This document shows, piece after piece, positions 18,491 to 25,918 of a stretch of DNA of 64,000 bases. This DNA is from Streptomyces sp. NBC_00223 (GTDB lineage: Bacteria > Actinomycetota > Actinomycetes > Streptomycetales > Streptomycetaceae), in contig NZ_CP108109.1 in assembly GCF_036199905.1 (NCBI RefSeq), positions 1,178,001-1,242,000 of the forward strand, read 5' to 3'. The notes under the pieces were generated by a model, which saw only the letters and a list, made by a program, of their open reading frames with translations, did no database searches and was not told where the DNA came from. The translations under genes were made by a program, and so were the position numbers. Each line of letters begins with the position of its first letter. The first letter of the stretch is position 1.

Positions 18491-18585
18491 GGGGAGTCCT
18501 TCGCTCGTGGGCGACCGGCCCCGCGCGGGCATGCGTCACGGGCCGCCAAGAGTTACGAAGAGGGATTTATTAAAGGGCTTGCGAT

Positions 18586-18614
18586 ACCGTAGCGACGGGT
18601 GGGACGAACGTCAA
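18586..18614 (-). promoter_or_regulatory. Promoter of the sugar ABC operon with AT-rich operator-like downstream region
   Basis: On the minus strand TTGACG (18614-18609) and TACGGT (18591-18586) are separated by exactly 17 bases, a near-consensus vegetative promoter. Immediately downstream (about 18580-18556) lies the only AT-rich stretch, with CCCTTTAATAAATCCC, matching the AT-rich sites ROK repressors use. The adjacent ROK gene makes repression here likely. Confidence 0.65.
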
Positions 18615-18698
18615 CGGTGCGCGGTCCGGCGCGGGGCGGGCGCACGTACAACCGGCCAACCGGCCTTCGTAGGACAGGAGTTGACGGGCTGGCGGATG

Positions 18699-20078
18699 CT
18701 AGCGGGCGTCGGCGGCGGGTACGGCCGGCGGCTCGACGGCGGGTACGGCCGTGGGCCCGGACGTCGGCTCGGCAGCGGGTACGGCCGTGGGCCCGGTGGC
18801 GGGTACGGGCGCGGCCGGCCAGCGGTCGCTGTGCGTCGCGCCGAACAGCCGCCCCTCGACCTCGTTCAGCGCCCGGCGCACCCCGCCCAGTACGGTCGCC
18901 CGCCCGCCGAGGGCCGAGAGCACCAGCCGCGGCGGCGGCCCGGCGAGCCGGCTGCGGTAGAGGTCGAACGTACGGGCCTCGATCGTCGGCATCAGCCGCC
19001 GCGCCGCGTCCGCCGGCAGGCCGTAGACGACCACGAGTTCGGGGTCCAGGAGCGTGGCCAGCATCGCCACCGGCCGCGCCACGATCGCGCCGATCCGGTC
19101 CACGATCCGCCGGGCGACCGGATCGCCGTGGTCGTACGCCGTGAACACCATGTCGGCCGTCACCCGGTCCGGGTCGCCGCCCGCGAGGCCGACGAGCCGG
19201 CCCTCCTCCCCGGCGGAGGGCTTCGGACCTGCGGCGTCCCGCGCCCGCAGCACCGCCTCCGCGCCGAGCCTGACCAGCTTGCCGGGGACGCCGCCCGCCG
19301 GGCCCATGCCGGACAGCAGGTCGACCGCCGTCATCTCCCCGGCCAGGCCGCTGCTCCCCCGCACCAGGCGGCCGTTGACGATCAGCCCGGCGCCGAACCC
19401 GTACTCGCAGACGTCGAGCAGCACGACATCGGCCAGCCCCTGGGCGGCGCCCTGCCAGTGCTCGCCGATCATCGCCAGGTTGGCGTCGTTCTCGGCGACC
19501 ACCGGCCACGGGAGGGTGTCGGCCAGTTCGGTGATCACGTCCCGGGTGCCCGCCCGGTACTGCGCCGCGGTCGCGCGGGCGTATCCCTGGGACTGCACGG
19601 GGGCGGGGATGCTCACGCAGACCTGCCAGACCGCGGCCGGTTCGATCCCGGCGAGCGCGATGACGTCCCGCGCGAGGGCCGGCCCGTGCTCGGTCGCCTG
19701 CGCGCGCAGGGTCGGGTCGGGGGTGACCCGCCGGGAGAGTTCGCCGCAGACCCGGCCGGTCAGATCGGCGACTGCGGCCGTGACCTGACTCTCCCGGATC
19801 TCCAGCGAGACCACGAACCCGGCCCGGGGGTCGGTCCGGTAGCGGCGGGCGGGGCGGCCGGGCTGGGCGTCCTGCGCCGGATCGCTGGGCAGTTCGACGG
19901 CCAGGCCCTGGGCGATCAGCCAGTCGCAGGTGGTGTGGACGGTCGGCCGCGACAGTCCGGTCGCCGTCATCAGATCGGTGGCCGTACTGGACTCGCGCGC
20001 CCGCATGGCCTCGTAGACCACGGCGGCGTTCATCCAGCGGATCTGGGCCGCGGAGGGGCTGCTTGTGCGCCTGGACAC
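18699..20078 (-). CDS. ROK-family transcriptional regulator
   Basis: This 459-residue NagC/XylR-like repressor has a winged helix near residues 10-75 (STATDLMTATGLSRPTVHTTCDWL) followed by a sugar-kinase-like ROK fold with the ENDANLAMIGEHW and GFGAGLIVNGRLVRGSSGLAGE motifs. The zinc-binding Cys cluster of true ROK kinases is not visible, consistent with a regulator. The tail after about residue 420 is a Pro/Ala/Val/Thr repeat. GTG 20078 follows AAGGAGGGGCACAG. It lies just upstream of the ABC importer it presumably controls in response to the transported sugar or its phosphate. Confidence 0.88.
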   Translation of the reverse strand: MSRRTSSPSAAQIRWMNAAVVYEAMRARESSTATDLMTATGLSRPTVHTTCDWLIAQGLAVELPSDPAQDAQPGRPARRYRTDPRAGFVVSLEIRESQVTAAVADLTGRVCGELSRRVTPDPTLRAQATEHGPALARDVIALAGIEPAAVWQVCVSIPAPVQSQGYARATAAQYRAGTRDVITELADTLPWPVVAENDANLAMIGEHWQGAAQGLADVVLLDVCEYGFGAGLIVNGRLVRGSSGLAGEMTAVDLLSGMGPAGGVPGKLVRLGAEAVLRARDAAGPKPSAGEEGRLVGLAGGDPDRVTADMVFTAYDHGDPVARRIVDRIGAIVARPVAMLATLLDPELVVVYGLPADAARRLMPTIEARTFDLYRSRLAGPPPRLVLSALGGRATVLGGVRRALNEVEGRLFGATHSDRWPAAPVPATGPTAVPAAEPTSGPTAVPAVEPPAVPAADAR

Positions 20079-20087
20079 CTGTGCCCC

Positions 20088-20125
20088 TCCTTCTCGTCCT
20101 TCTCGTCCTTCTCGGTCCTTCTTCC
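20088..20125. repeat. Short 9-bp tandem repeats upstream of the ROK gene
   Basis: CCTTCTCGT is repeated three times with a diverged fourth copy. On the minus strand these are AGAAGGACG units, so the leader of the ROK message is a run of ribosome-binding-like purine tracts. The rest of 20079-20327 shows only an ordinary spacer between divergent genes. Confidence 0.6.
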
Positions 20126-20327
20126 GGCGTACCCGCGGTGGCGTGGCCGGGCGGGCGCACGCGTCGGAGGTACCCAAGGGTACGCAGGGTGAACGGGGTG
20201 CCCGGCACCGGATCGTACCGGCGGCGGTCCCGCCCGGGGCTCCCGGCGTGGACGGGCGGGGAGTCGCGGCGACAGCTAGCCTGGCCGTCGTACGGCGGGC
20301 CCCTGCCCCCGCGTCAGGAGGTCACCC

Positions 20328-21170
20328 ATGCGCTCCCCCCGGCGGCTCGCGGTCCCGCTCTGCGCCGCGCTGCTGTGCGTCGGCGCCGCCGTACCCGCCT
20401 GCGCCGAAGGCCCGCACGTACGGCTGCGCGCGATGACGTACAACATCCACGCGGGGGCCGGGTACGACGGGCGGCTCGACGTGGCGCGGACCGCCGCCGC
20501 GATCTCCGGGCAGCGTCCGGACGTGGTGGCGCTGGAGGAGGTCGATGTGCACTGGGGTGCGCGCAGCCAGTGGCGGGACGAGGCGCGGGAGATCGCGGAC
20601 GCGACCGGGATGCGGGTGTTCTTCGCGCCGGTCTACAGCCTCGATCCGCCCCTGCCGGGCGCGCCGCGCGAGGAGTTCGGCGTCGCGCTGCTGTCCCGGC
20701 ACCCGATCCTGTCGGCGGTGAACCATCCGCTGACCCGGCTCTCCACCCAGGACCCGGACCCGGTACCGGCGCCCGCGCCCGGCTTCCCGGAGATCGTCAC
20801 CGAGGTGCGCGGGGTCCCGGTCCATGTCTACGGGACCCATCTGGACTATCGCGCCGACCCCTCCGTACGGCGGCTCCAGGTCGCCGACACGCTGCGGGTG
20901 CTGGACGAGGACCGGGGCGGGCCGCAGATCCTGATGGGCGATCTCAATGCCGAACCCCGGGCGCCCGAACTGGCCCCGCTGCTGGCCCGGTTGACCGACA
21001 CCTGGGCGGCCGTCCACCCGGCCGGGGACGGCTTCACCCACCCGGCGCAGGCTCCGGAGCGGCGGATCGACTACGTACTGGCCTCGCCCGGGATCGGCGT
21101 ACGGGACGTACGGGTGCCGGTCACCGGCGCCTCGGACCATCTGCCGGTCGTCGCCGATCTCGTTGGCTGA
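20328..21170 (+). CDS. Secreted endonuclease/exonuclease/phosphatase family protein
   Basis: The 280-residue protein has a Sec signal peptide (MRSPRRLAVPLCAALLCVGAAVPACA, cleavage near 26) followed by an EEP fold. Metal and catalytic residues are visible in MTYNIHAG (Asn), VALEEVD (Glu), YGTHLDY (His), MGDLNAEP (Asp, Asn) and the final GASDHLPV (Asp-His). Extracellular members cleave phosphodiesters in nucleic acids, inositol phosphates or sphingomyelin. The exact substrate is open. ATG 20328 follows CAGGAGGTCACCC, a near-perfect ribosome-binding site. Confidence 0.88.
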   Translation: MRSPRRLAVPLCAALLCVGAAVPACAEGPHVRLRAMTYNIHAGAGYDGRLDVARTAAAISGQRPDVVALEEVDVHWGARSQWRDEAREIADATGMRVFFAPVYSLDPPLPGAPREEFGVALLSRHPILSAVNHPLTRLSTQDPDPVPAPAPGFPEIVTEVRGVPVHVYGTHLDYRADPSVRRLQVADTLRVLDEDRGGPQILMGDLNAEPRAPELAPLLARLTDTWAAVHPAGDGFTHPAQAPERRIDYVLASPGIGVRDVRVPVTGASDHLPVVADLVG

Positions 21171-21177
21171 TCTCCCG

Positions 21178-21990
21178 TCAGATCTCGTCCCAGGGCGCCG
21201 ATTCGTACAACTTCGCCACGCGGCCGAGGAGTTCGGCGTCCATCGGCACAGGGGTGTCGTCGATCCGCGAAACCGTCGCCGTGCCACGGGAGTTGACGAC
21301 GAAGGCACCGTCGTACGTGCCCACGTCGGCCAGTCCCACCGGCCGGCTGACCTGCGGGACGCCCACCGCGTTCAGGACCTCCTCCAGCACCTGCCAGGTG
21401 ATGCCGCGCAGTTGGGGCCCCTGCGGCCAGACCACCGTGTCGCCCGCCACGAAGCCGATGTTGGTGATCGCGCCCTCGGCGACCCCGCCGTCCGGGCCGG
21501 TCAGCAGCGCCTCCTGATACCCCTCGGCCGCCACCTGCCGCCCGAAGTACCCCTGCGCGAAGCCGCCGACGTGCTTGAGGTGGGCCACCGGCCGCAGATA
21601 CGGCACGGACTTGACCCGGTACGGGCCCTCCGGCATCGCGGCCGGCTGGCGGACGGCGACCATGACCGCGACGGGGGTTCCGGGGACGTCGGCCGGCTGG
21701 AAGACGTTGACGCGTACGGAGGCGTCTGCGGGGCGGGAGGGGTCCGCGGCGCGCGCGGAGGCCAGCGCGTGCCGTACGTACGCCCGGACCCGCTCGCCGT
21801 CCAGCGGGGTGCCGAACAGTTCGCGGGTGGCGCCGTCCAGCCGGGCCAGGTGGAAGCGCAGCCCCCGGACCCGGCCGTCACGGACCTGCATCGCGGTGAA
21901 GTGGCCGTACCCGCCGAGCACGGGCGCCAGCGTCTCGACGGTCGCGGGCGCTCCGTCGATCTCGATCAGCGGGCTGGAGGGTTGCGTCAT
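21178..21990 (-). CDS. Class IV aminotransferase (D-amino acid/4-amino-4-deoxychorismate lyase type)
   Basis: The 270-residue PLP enzyme of fold type IV has Lys in HLKHVGGFAQG (the Schiff-base position), Glu in GGVAEGAITNIGFV and the VWPQGPQLRGITWQVLEE phosphate-binding segment. Members include D-alanine transaminases, branched-chain aminotransferases and aminodeoxychorismate lyase, and the sequence does not fix which. ATG 21990 follows AGGGTGAGCCGC, and an in-frame start nine bases upstream is possible. It is preceded by a RidA gene, a natural partner because RidA destroys reactive enamine/imine by-products of PLP enzymes. Confidence 0.85.
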   Translation of the reverse strand: MTQPSSPLIEIDGAPATVETLAPVLGGYGHFTAMQVRDGRVRGLRFHLARLDGATRELFGTPLDGERVRAYVRHALASARAADPSRPADASVRVNVFQPADVPGTPVAVMVAVRQPAAMPEGPYRVKSVPYLRPVAHLKHVGGFAQGYFGRQVAAEGYQEALLTGPDGGVAEGAITNIGFVAGDTVVWPQGPQLRGITWQVLEEVLNAVGVPQVSRPVGLADVGTYDGAFVVNSRGTATVSRIDDTPVPMDAELLGRVAKLYESAPWDEI

Positions 21991-22000
21991 GCGGCTCACC

Positions 22001-22411
22001 CTACGCGGGCAGCGCGACGGTCAGATCGAGCTCGACCAGCTGGCCGGTGAAGCCGAGTTGGGCCACGCCCAGCAGGGTGCTCGCGGTGCTGAACGCGGGG
22101 CCGAGCGGCGAGGCGTTGAACGCCTTCCACACGGCCGAGAGCACGGGGGTGCGCTCGCTGACCACGTAGATCACCGACCGCACCACGTCCTCGGGCCGGG
22201 CGCCGACGGCGGCCAGCGCGATCAGGGAGTTGGCCGCGACCCTCGCCGCCTGGGCCGCGTGGTCGCCGCGCCCGACGACGGTTCCGGCCTCGTCGAGCGG
22301 GCACTGCCCGGCCAGATACGCGGTCCGCCCGGCCTCCACGACGGTGATGTGGTGGTAGCCGGGGGTCTCGTGGAGGCCGCGGGGATTGATCCGGGTGATT
22401 CTGTCGCTCAT
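22001..22411 (-). CDS. RidA family protein (enamine/imine deaminase)
   Basis: The 136-residue protein of the YjgF/YER057c/UK114 family forms trimers that hydrolyse reactive enamines and imines. ITRINPRGLHETPGYHHITVVEAGRTAYLAGQ (start of the family pattern), the GDHAAQAARVAANSL helix and EDVVRSVIYVV are characteristic. ATG 22411 has GGGAG nine bases upstream. It is the last chromosomal gene before the integrated element and forms a pair with the class IV aminotransferase 10 bases downstream. Confidence 0.87.
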   Translation of the reverse strand: MSDRITRINPRGLHETPGYHHITVVEAGRTAYLAGQCPLDEAGTVVGRGDHAAQAARVAANSLIALAAVGARPEDVVRSVIYVVSERTPVLSAVWKAFNASPLGPAFSTASTLLGVAQLGFTGQLVELDLTVALPA

Positions 22412-22528
22412 CCCCCGAGTCTCCCGCCGCCCCGCCTTCCGCCCCACCGATTTTTCCCCGGCGCGGCAGTCAGCGATCCGCCCGACGCCGTACGCCCTGC
22501 GCCCCGCGCACGGCACCGAAAACACGAA

Positions 22529-22549
22529 AACCCCGGCTCAGCGGGGGTT
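22529..22549 (-). terminator. Probable ancestral terminator of the tRNA-Leu gene
   Basis: AACCCC (22529-22534) pairs with GGGGTT (22544-22549), with an inner GC/GC pair. It lies just beyond the tRNA 3'-end copy at 22557, in the same relative place as the hairpin at 27848-27866 lies to the intact tRNA. It would be the original tRNA terminator, separated from its gene by the insertion. Confidence 0.55.
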
Positions 22550-22556
22550 CCTCGCT

Positions 22557-22578
22557 GTGTCCGAGGGGGGACTTGAAC
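22557..22578. repeat. Left attachment-site copy (3' end of tRNA-Leu)
   Basis: These 22 bases are identical to 27875-27896, which form the T-loop, 3' T-stem, 3' acceptor strand and discriminator of the intact tRNA-Leu(GAG). Similarity is lost immediately inside the element (CTCTCCG against CCCCCAC), and no other tRNA arm can be folded here. This is the expected product of tyrosine-recombinase integration into a tRNA 3' end. Confidence 0.75.
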
Positions 22579-22698
22579 TCTCCGCTCGGGTACCAGCCCG
22601 CAACTGCTCTGACCTGGGGAAACACCCGCCAATAGGCAGGGTTTCGGCGGGTGCTTCCCCTCTTCTTTCCTGCTGTTTCTGTCCGTTTCAGGGGGGTG

Positions 22699-22718
22699 TT
22701 GGTCATGCGTTGGTCACG
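22699..22718. repeat. Direct repeats TTGGTCA near the left island end (possible integrase arm sites)
   Basis: TTGGTCA occurs at 22699-22705 and 22710-22716, an 11-bp phase (about one helical turn). The second extends to TTGGTCACG, which recurs at 27817-27825. The rest of 22579-22860 holds hairpin-forming GC-rich sequence and an AT-richer promoter-like patch before the first island gene. Confidence 0.45.
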
Positions 22719-22860
22719 TGCCCAACCTGCTTCGCCCTGCTCGACGGAGTGACTTTATGCCACAACACGCATAGTCGCGGCTGTGCATAGACGGGTCCAG
22801 ACGACGCCCCGTACGGTCGTTCTCTCCGGCCCAACTCGGCCGTAGACCAGGGGGTTTCGC

Positions 22861-23067
22861 ATGGCACGCGAGGAACTGACGCGGCTTACCGGGAACGGCA
22901 ACGGTGAGTGCGGAGAGAAGGACTGCCCGAACGTGTACCGCACGGCGACCGGTTCGTTCGTCATGCAGGGCGACGTATCCGAAGCATTCACCCCGCCCGC
23001 AGGGGAAGGGATCGTAGAAATCCCGGAGTCGATTCTCAGGGAGGCAGTTCGTGCACTTGGATGGTGA
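22861..23067 (+). CDS. Small conserved-type hypothetical protein upstream of DUF6879
   Basis: The 68-residue protein starts at ATG 22861. The sequence has two cysteines in ECGEKDCPN, then a compact beta-rich stretch (TATGSFVMQGDV) and an amphipathic C-terminal helix (PESILREAVRALGW). It overlaps the DUF6879 start by 17 bases, as small proteins in these streptomycete regulatory modules often do. No function is known; it may be an accessory partner of the XRE/DUF6879 pair. Confidence 0.65.
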   Translation: MAREELTRLTGNGNGECGEKDCPNVYRTATGSFVMQGDVSEAFTPPAGEGIVEIPESILREAVRALGW

Positions 23068-23575
23068 CGCGTGGAATGACTGCTTCGATTCCATGAAGCA
23101 CGAGGCATGGCGGCTGGAGACGCTGCCTGTCTACACCGTGCCCCAGGAAGCGGAGAGGTTGAAGCGCTTTCTCGCCGGAGAGAATTCTCCCGACGATTAC
23201 ACCTCGGGCTGGATGGACGAGGTTCGGCAATGGACCTCGGAGGGAAAGAGCGTCGGCAGGGTTCATATGGTGATCCGTCCGCTCTCGGACTACCTTCGGT
23301 TCGAGTTCGAGTACTACTACCGGCACCATGTGAAGGTCGGTGAGAACATCCGTATTCTTGACCTCACCGACCGGGAGATCCCGGGTCTGCCGAACCAGGA
23401 CTTCTGGATGTTCGACAATTCCAAGGTGGTTCTGATGAACTACCGGACAGATGGGACGCAGATCGATCGGGAACTCTACGAGGGTGATCCGGAGCCGTAC
23501 CGGCAGTGGAAGCGAATTGCCGTTGCCGAGTCGGTACCATTCCTGGAGTATGTGAGCGGTGACATTCGACCCTGA
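23051..23575 (+). CDS. DUF6879 family protein
   Basis: The 174-residue acidic soluble protein from GTG 23051 matches the DUF6879 pattern seen next to XRE/DUF5753 regulators in actinomycetes: SMKHEAWRLETLPVYTVPQEAERLKRFLAGE at the start, central LRFEFEYYYRHHVKVGENIRI, then DFWMFDNSKVVLMNY and a C-terminal helix. It is translationally overlapped with the small gene upstream and the regulator downstream (17 bases each). No catalytic motif is evident. The family is often assumed to work with its regulator, but its biochemical role is not established. Confidence 0.8.
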   Translation: MHLDGDAWNDCFDSMKHEAWRLETLPVYTVPQEAERLKRFLAGENSPDDYTSGWMDEVRQWTSEGKSVGRVHMVIRPLSDYLRFEFEYYYRHHVKVGENIRILDLTDREIPGLPNQDFWMFDNSKVVLMNYRTDGTQIDRELYEGDPEPYRQWKRIAVAESVPFLEYVSGDIRP

Positions 23576-24392
23576 ACAATTGGGGCAGCCAAAGCAGGAA
23601 CTGGCGGCCCTGCTGAAAGAACTGCGCAAGCGGGCCGGTCTCACTGGGGACCGGCTCGCTCGGCGTTGCAACATGTCCCAATCGAAGATCAGCCGGATCG
23701 AAAACGGGAAAGTTCTGCCAAGCCTGCTCGACCTGGAAAGAATTTTCCGGGCCGTTGTCGCTCCGCCAGAGGTCATCGAGGAGGTGGTTGCCCTCGCGAG
23801 ACTGGCCAACACCGAGTGGCAAGACCTTCGATCACTTCGCCGGAGAGGGCTGGAAAAGAAACAGTTCGAGCTTGCCGCTCTCGAATCATCGTGTGCGGAG
23901 TTCAGATTCTTTCTGCTGTCGATTATCACTGGGCTGCTGTCCACTCCTGAGTACATCCGGGCCAGCCTCGCCCATTCTCCGGCCGACATCAGCAAGACGA
24001 TGGCGAGGAAGTTGGAGCGGCAGGACGTTCTTTATGATACGACGAAGCGGTTCACCTTCATTCTCACCGAGCAGGCTGTCAGGTGGCCGCTCCTGCCCCC
24101 AGCCGCGATGGCGTTGCAGATTGACCGACTGGCCTCACTCACCCACTTGACGAATGTGAAGCTCGGCGTAATCCCGATAGCGGGATACAAGCCCATGGCC
24201 CCGATGGATACCTTCACTGTCTACGACAACAGGCTAGCCACCGTGGAGAACACGACCGGTGTCGTGATCCTGAGAGACCCCAGAGACATCGACATGCACC
24301 TGGAGCTGTACTCCACGTTGGAGGGCTATGCGTTTTTCGGCGAGGAAGCCAGAGCCCTCTTGGTGTCATGGTCCGCCGCCTGCCGTTCATGA
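23559..24392 (+). CDS. XRE-family regulator with DUF5753-type sensor domain
   Basis: The 277-residue protein has a helix-turn-helix at about 14-70 (LLKELRKRAGLTGDRLARRCNMSQSKISRIENGKVLPS). A C-terminal DUF5753-like domain contains the FRFFLLSIITGLLSTPEYIRASL and VKLGVIPIAGYKPMAPMDTFTVYD segments. GTG 23559 lies within the DUF6879 gene. Such regulators are abundant in streptomycetes and some, like BldB-partner and Wbl-linked members, control development or mobile elements. Here it is the only regulator of the island and precedes the oxygenase cassette by about 190 bases, so it is the obvious candidate to control it. Confidence 0.85.
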   Translation: MTFDPEQLGQPKQELAALLKELRKRAGLTGDRLARRCNMSQSKISRIENGKVLPSLLDLERIFRAVVAPPEVIEEVVALARLANTEWQDLRSLRRRGLEKKQFELAALESSCAEFRFFLLSIITGLLSTPEYIRASLAHSPADISKTMARKLERQDVLYDTTKRFTFILTEQAVRWPLLPPAAMALQIDRLASLTHLTNVKLGVIPIAGYKPMAPMDTFTVYDNRLATVENTTGVVILRDPRDIDMHLELYSTLEGYAFFGEEARALLVSWSAACRS

Positions 24393-24581
24393 TCTTTAGT
24401 CCATGACGGGAAAGAACTGCACAGCCCTCGCTATCAGGGTTAATCATTTTCCCATGGCGGCGACCGAGCCCAGGTTCTCGCCGGAACCCTGGCGATCCGG
24501 TAACCGCCGAACTCGCCGCCTGTCCCCTTTGCTTCCTGCCGGATTTCCGGTGGGGGTTCCGAGAAGAGAGGTAGTCCGGCA
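24393..24581 (+). promoter_or_regulatory. Intergenic region before the oxygenase cassette
   Basis: This spacer contains the island's clearest AT-rich patch (GGGTTAATCATTTTCCC, about 24438-24454) and ends in GAGAGG ahead of the small ORF at 24582. A promoter is likely here because the cassette genes downstream overlap one another and have no other room for one. I do not see a clear palindromic operator. Confidence 0.4.
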
Positions 24582-24860
24582 GTGGAAGAGAACATCGGTT
24601 CACCGGCCCCCGAGGGGGGTGGACTGCTCGTCGCGAAGCGGAAGATCGTGGCCGCGCGTACCCGCGCCGAGCAGGAGTCGGACGTCAGCAGTGGCCGTTC
24701 CGACGGCAACGACCAGCGGGGTTGCCCACGATGCTTGATGCAGCCTCGTGGGCGGGGCGTCTGGGCGGGGACAACTTCCTCGCCCAGACGTACCACCGCT
24801 CCTACGCGCTCTTCCCCGGAGTCGCCGGCACGGCGGATCTGTTCTCCTGGGACGACCTGA
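24582..24860 (+). CDS. Small ORF ahead of the oxygenase gene (possible peptide substrate; possibly frameshifted)
   Basis: GTG 24582 follows GAGAGG at a 10-base distance. About 50 codons (to about 24731) have high third-position GC, as real genes here do, and encode MEENIGSPAPEGGGLLVAKRK and then a hydrophilic Ser/Arg/Asp-rich stretch. After that the frame runs out of phase into the oxygenase gene to 24860, which looks non-coding. Loss of one G in the GGGG run at 24718-24721 would instead end the peptide at TGA 24736-24738 after about 51 residues, overlapping the oxygenase ATG at 24731. Such a leader-like peptide next to a JmjC oxygenase could be a modification substrate; this is speculation. 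Confidence 0.4.
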   Translation: MEENIGSPAPEGGGLLVAKRKIVAARTRAEQESDVSSGRSDGNDQRGCPRCLMQPRGRGVWAGTTSSPRRTTAPTRSSPESPARRICSPGTT

Positions 24861-25918
24861 ACCGGATCATCGCCACGCAGCGGCTGGAGCCGCCCCGGCT
24901 GCGCCTGTCGGTCGACGGCGAGACGGTCCCGCTCCACCGCTACGCGATCCCGACCACGAACCGCCGTGCGGTCACCTGGTCCCGTATCCAACCGTCCGAC
25001 TTCCACGCGCAGCTCAGAGACGGGGCGTCGCTGGTCCTCGACGCGGTGGAGAAGATCCACCCTGCTGTGGGGGCGGCTGCGGAGGGACTGGAACGCTTCC
25101 TTGGGACTTCCGTACAAGCCAACGTGTACGCCTCGTGGACCGAGCGAGAGGGCTTCGGCCGGCACTGGGACGACCACGACGTGGTGGTGGTCCAACTGCA
25201 CGGCTCGAAGCGGTGGCGCCTGTGGGGGATGACCCGTAAAGCGCCCACCTTCCGGGACGTGGAGTCGCCGGAGGAGCCGGAGGGCGACCCGGTAGCGGAC
25301 CTCGTTCTGTCCCCGGGGGACGTGCTCTACCTCCCGCGCGGCTGGTGGCACGCGGTCTCCGCCGACCAAGGGACGGAATCCCTTCACCTGACGTTCGGCA
25401 CGGTCCCGCACACGGGCGCTGACCTGATGCTGTGGGTCGTCGATCAGCTCCGGGCGTCCCTCGCGTTGCGCAGGGACATTCCGCGCTTCGGCTCGCTGGC
25501 GGAACAGTCGGACTTCATCGACGCCGTGCGCCGTGAGGTGGCCGGCATGATGGCGGACCCGCGCCTCGTGGAACGTTGGGCCGAGTCGATCGACACGACC
25601 GACCTGGGCCATGCGATTCCCTCGCTGCCCTACGTGAATGGGCTCCCCGCACGATCGGAGATCACGGTCAAGCTCACCGCTCCGAGGGGTCGCCTGACGG
25701 CGAACCGCACACAGGGCACAGTCACCTTCTCGGCGGCTGGTACCGCCTGGGACTTCGCCGAGTCCGCAGCGCACGCGCTGGGCACACTGCTGACCAACCA
25801 GCCGACCACACTCGGCGAGATGGCCGACTCCGCCGGGCTGGAAGTCAAGGACGTGGCCGAACTGGTCTCCGTTCTCGTCGAAGGTCACGCAGTCGCAGTC
25901 GTGGGGACCGCGCTGTGA
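24731..25918 (+). CDS. JmjC/cupin 2-oxoglutarate-Fe(II) oxygenase (ribosomal-oxygenase-like)
   Basis: The 395-residue protein starts at ATG 24731. Its start resembles bacterial ROX/YcfD enzymes (FLAQTYHRSYALFPGVAG). The double-stranded beta-helix carries the iron triad His145, Asp147 (HWDDHD) and His207 (LPRGWWHAV), with Lys160 (HGSKRWRLW) as the probable 2-oxoglutarate anchor. After a helical dimerisation region, a C-terminal winged-helix-like domain (about 300-395) follows. Relatives hydroxylate Arg or His in ribosomal proteins or residues in peptides. Here it is coupled to an aldo/keto reductase (GTGA overlap) and a kinase, so a dedicated substrate is more likely than the ribosome. Confidence 0.85.
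   Translation: MLDAASWAGRLGGDNFLAQTYHRSYALFPGVAGTADLFSWDDLNRIIATQRLEPPRLRLSVDGETVPLHRYAIPTTNRRAVTWSRIQPSDFHAQLRDGASLVLDAVEKIHPAVGAAAEGLERFLGTSVQANVYASWTEREGFGRHWDDHDVVVVQLHGSKRWRLWGMTRKAPTFRDVESPEEPEGDPVADLVLSPGDVLYLPRGWWHAVSADQGTESLHLTFGTVPHTGADLMLWVVDQLRASLALRRDIPRFGSLAEQSDFIDAVRREVAGMMADPRLVERWAESIDTTDLGHAIPSLPYVNGLPARSEITVKLTAPRGRLTANRTQGTVTFSAAGTAWDFAESAAHALGTLLTNQPTTLGEMADSAGLEVKDVAELVSVLVEGHAVAVVGTAL

Noticed and set aside
22579..22706. A second, degenerate tRNA at the left island end
   Set aside because: Only the 3' half of the T-arm and acceptor can be recognised. The opposite strand of each stem is missing, which fits an att copy and not a tRNA.
24403..24738. Alternative 111-codon ORF before the oxygenase gene
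   Set aside because: Third codon positions are not GC-biased over most of it, unlike the overlapping frame from 24582. Only its stop is of interest for the frameshift idea.
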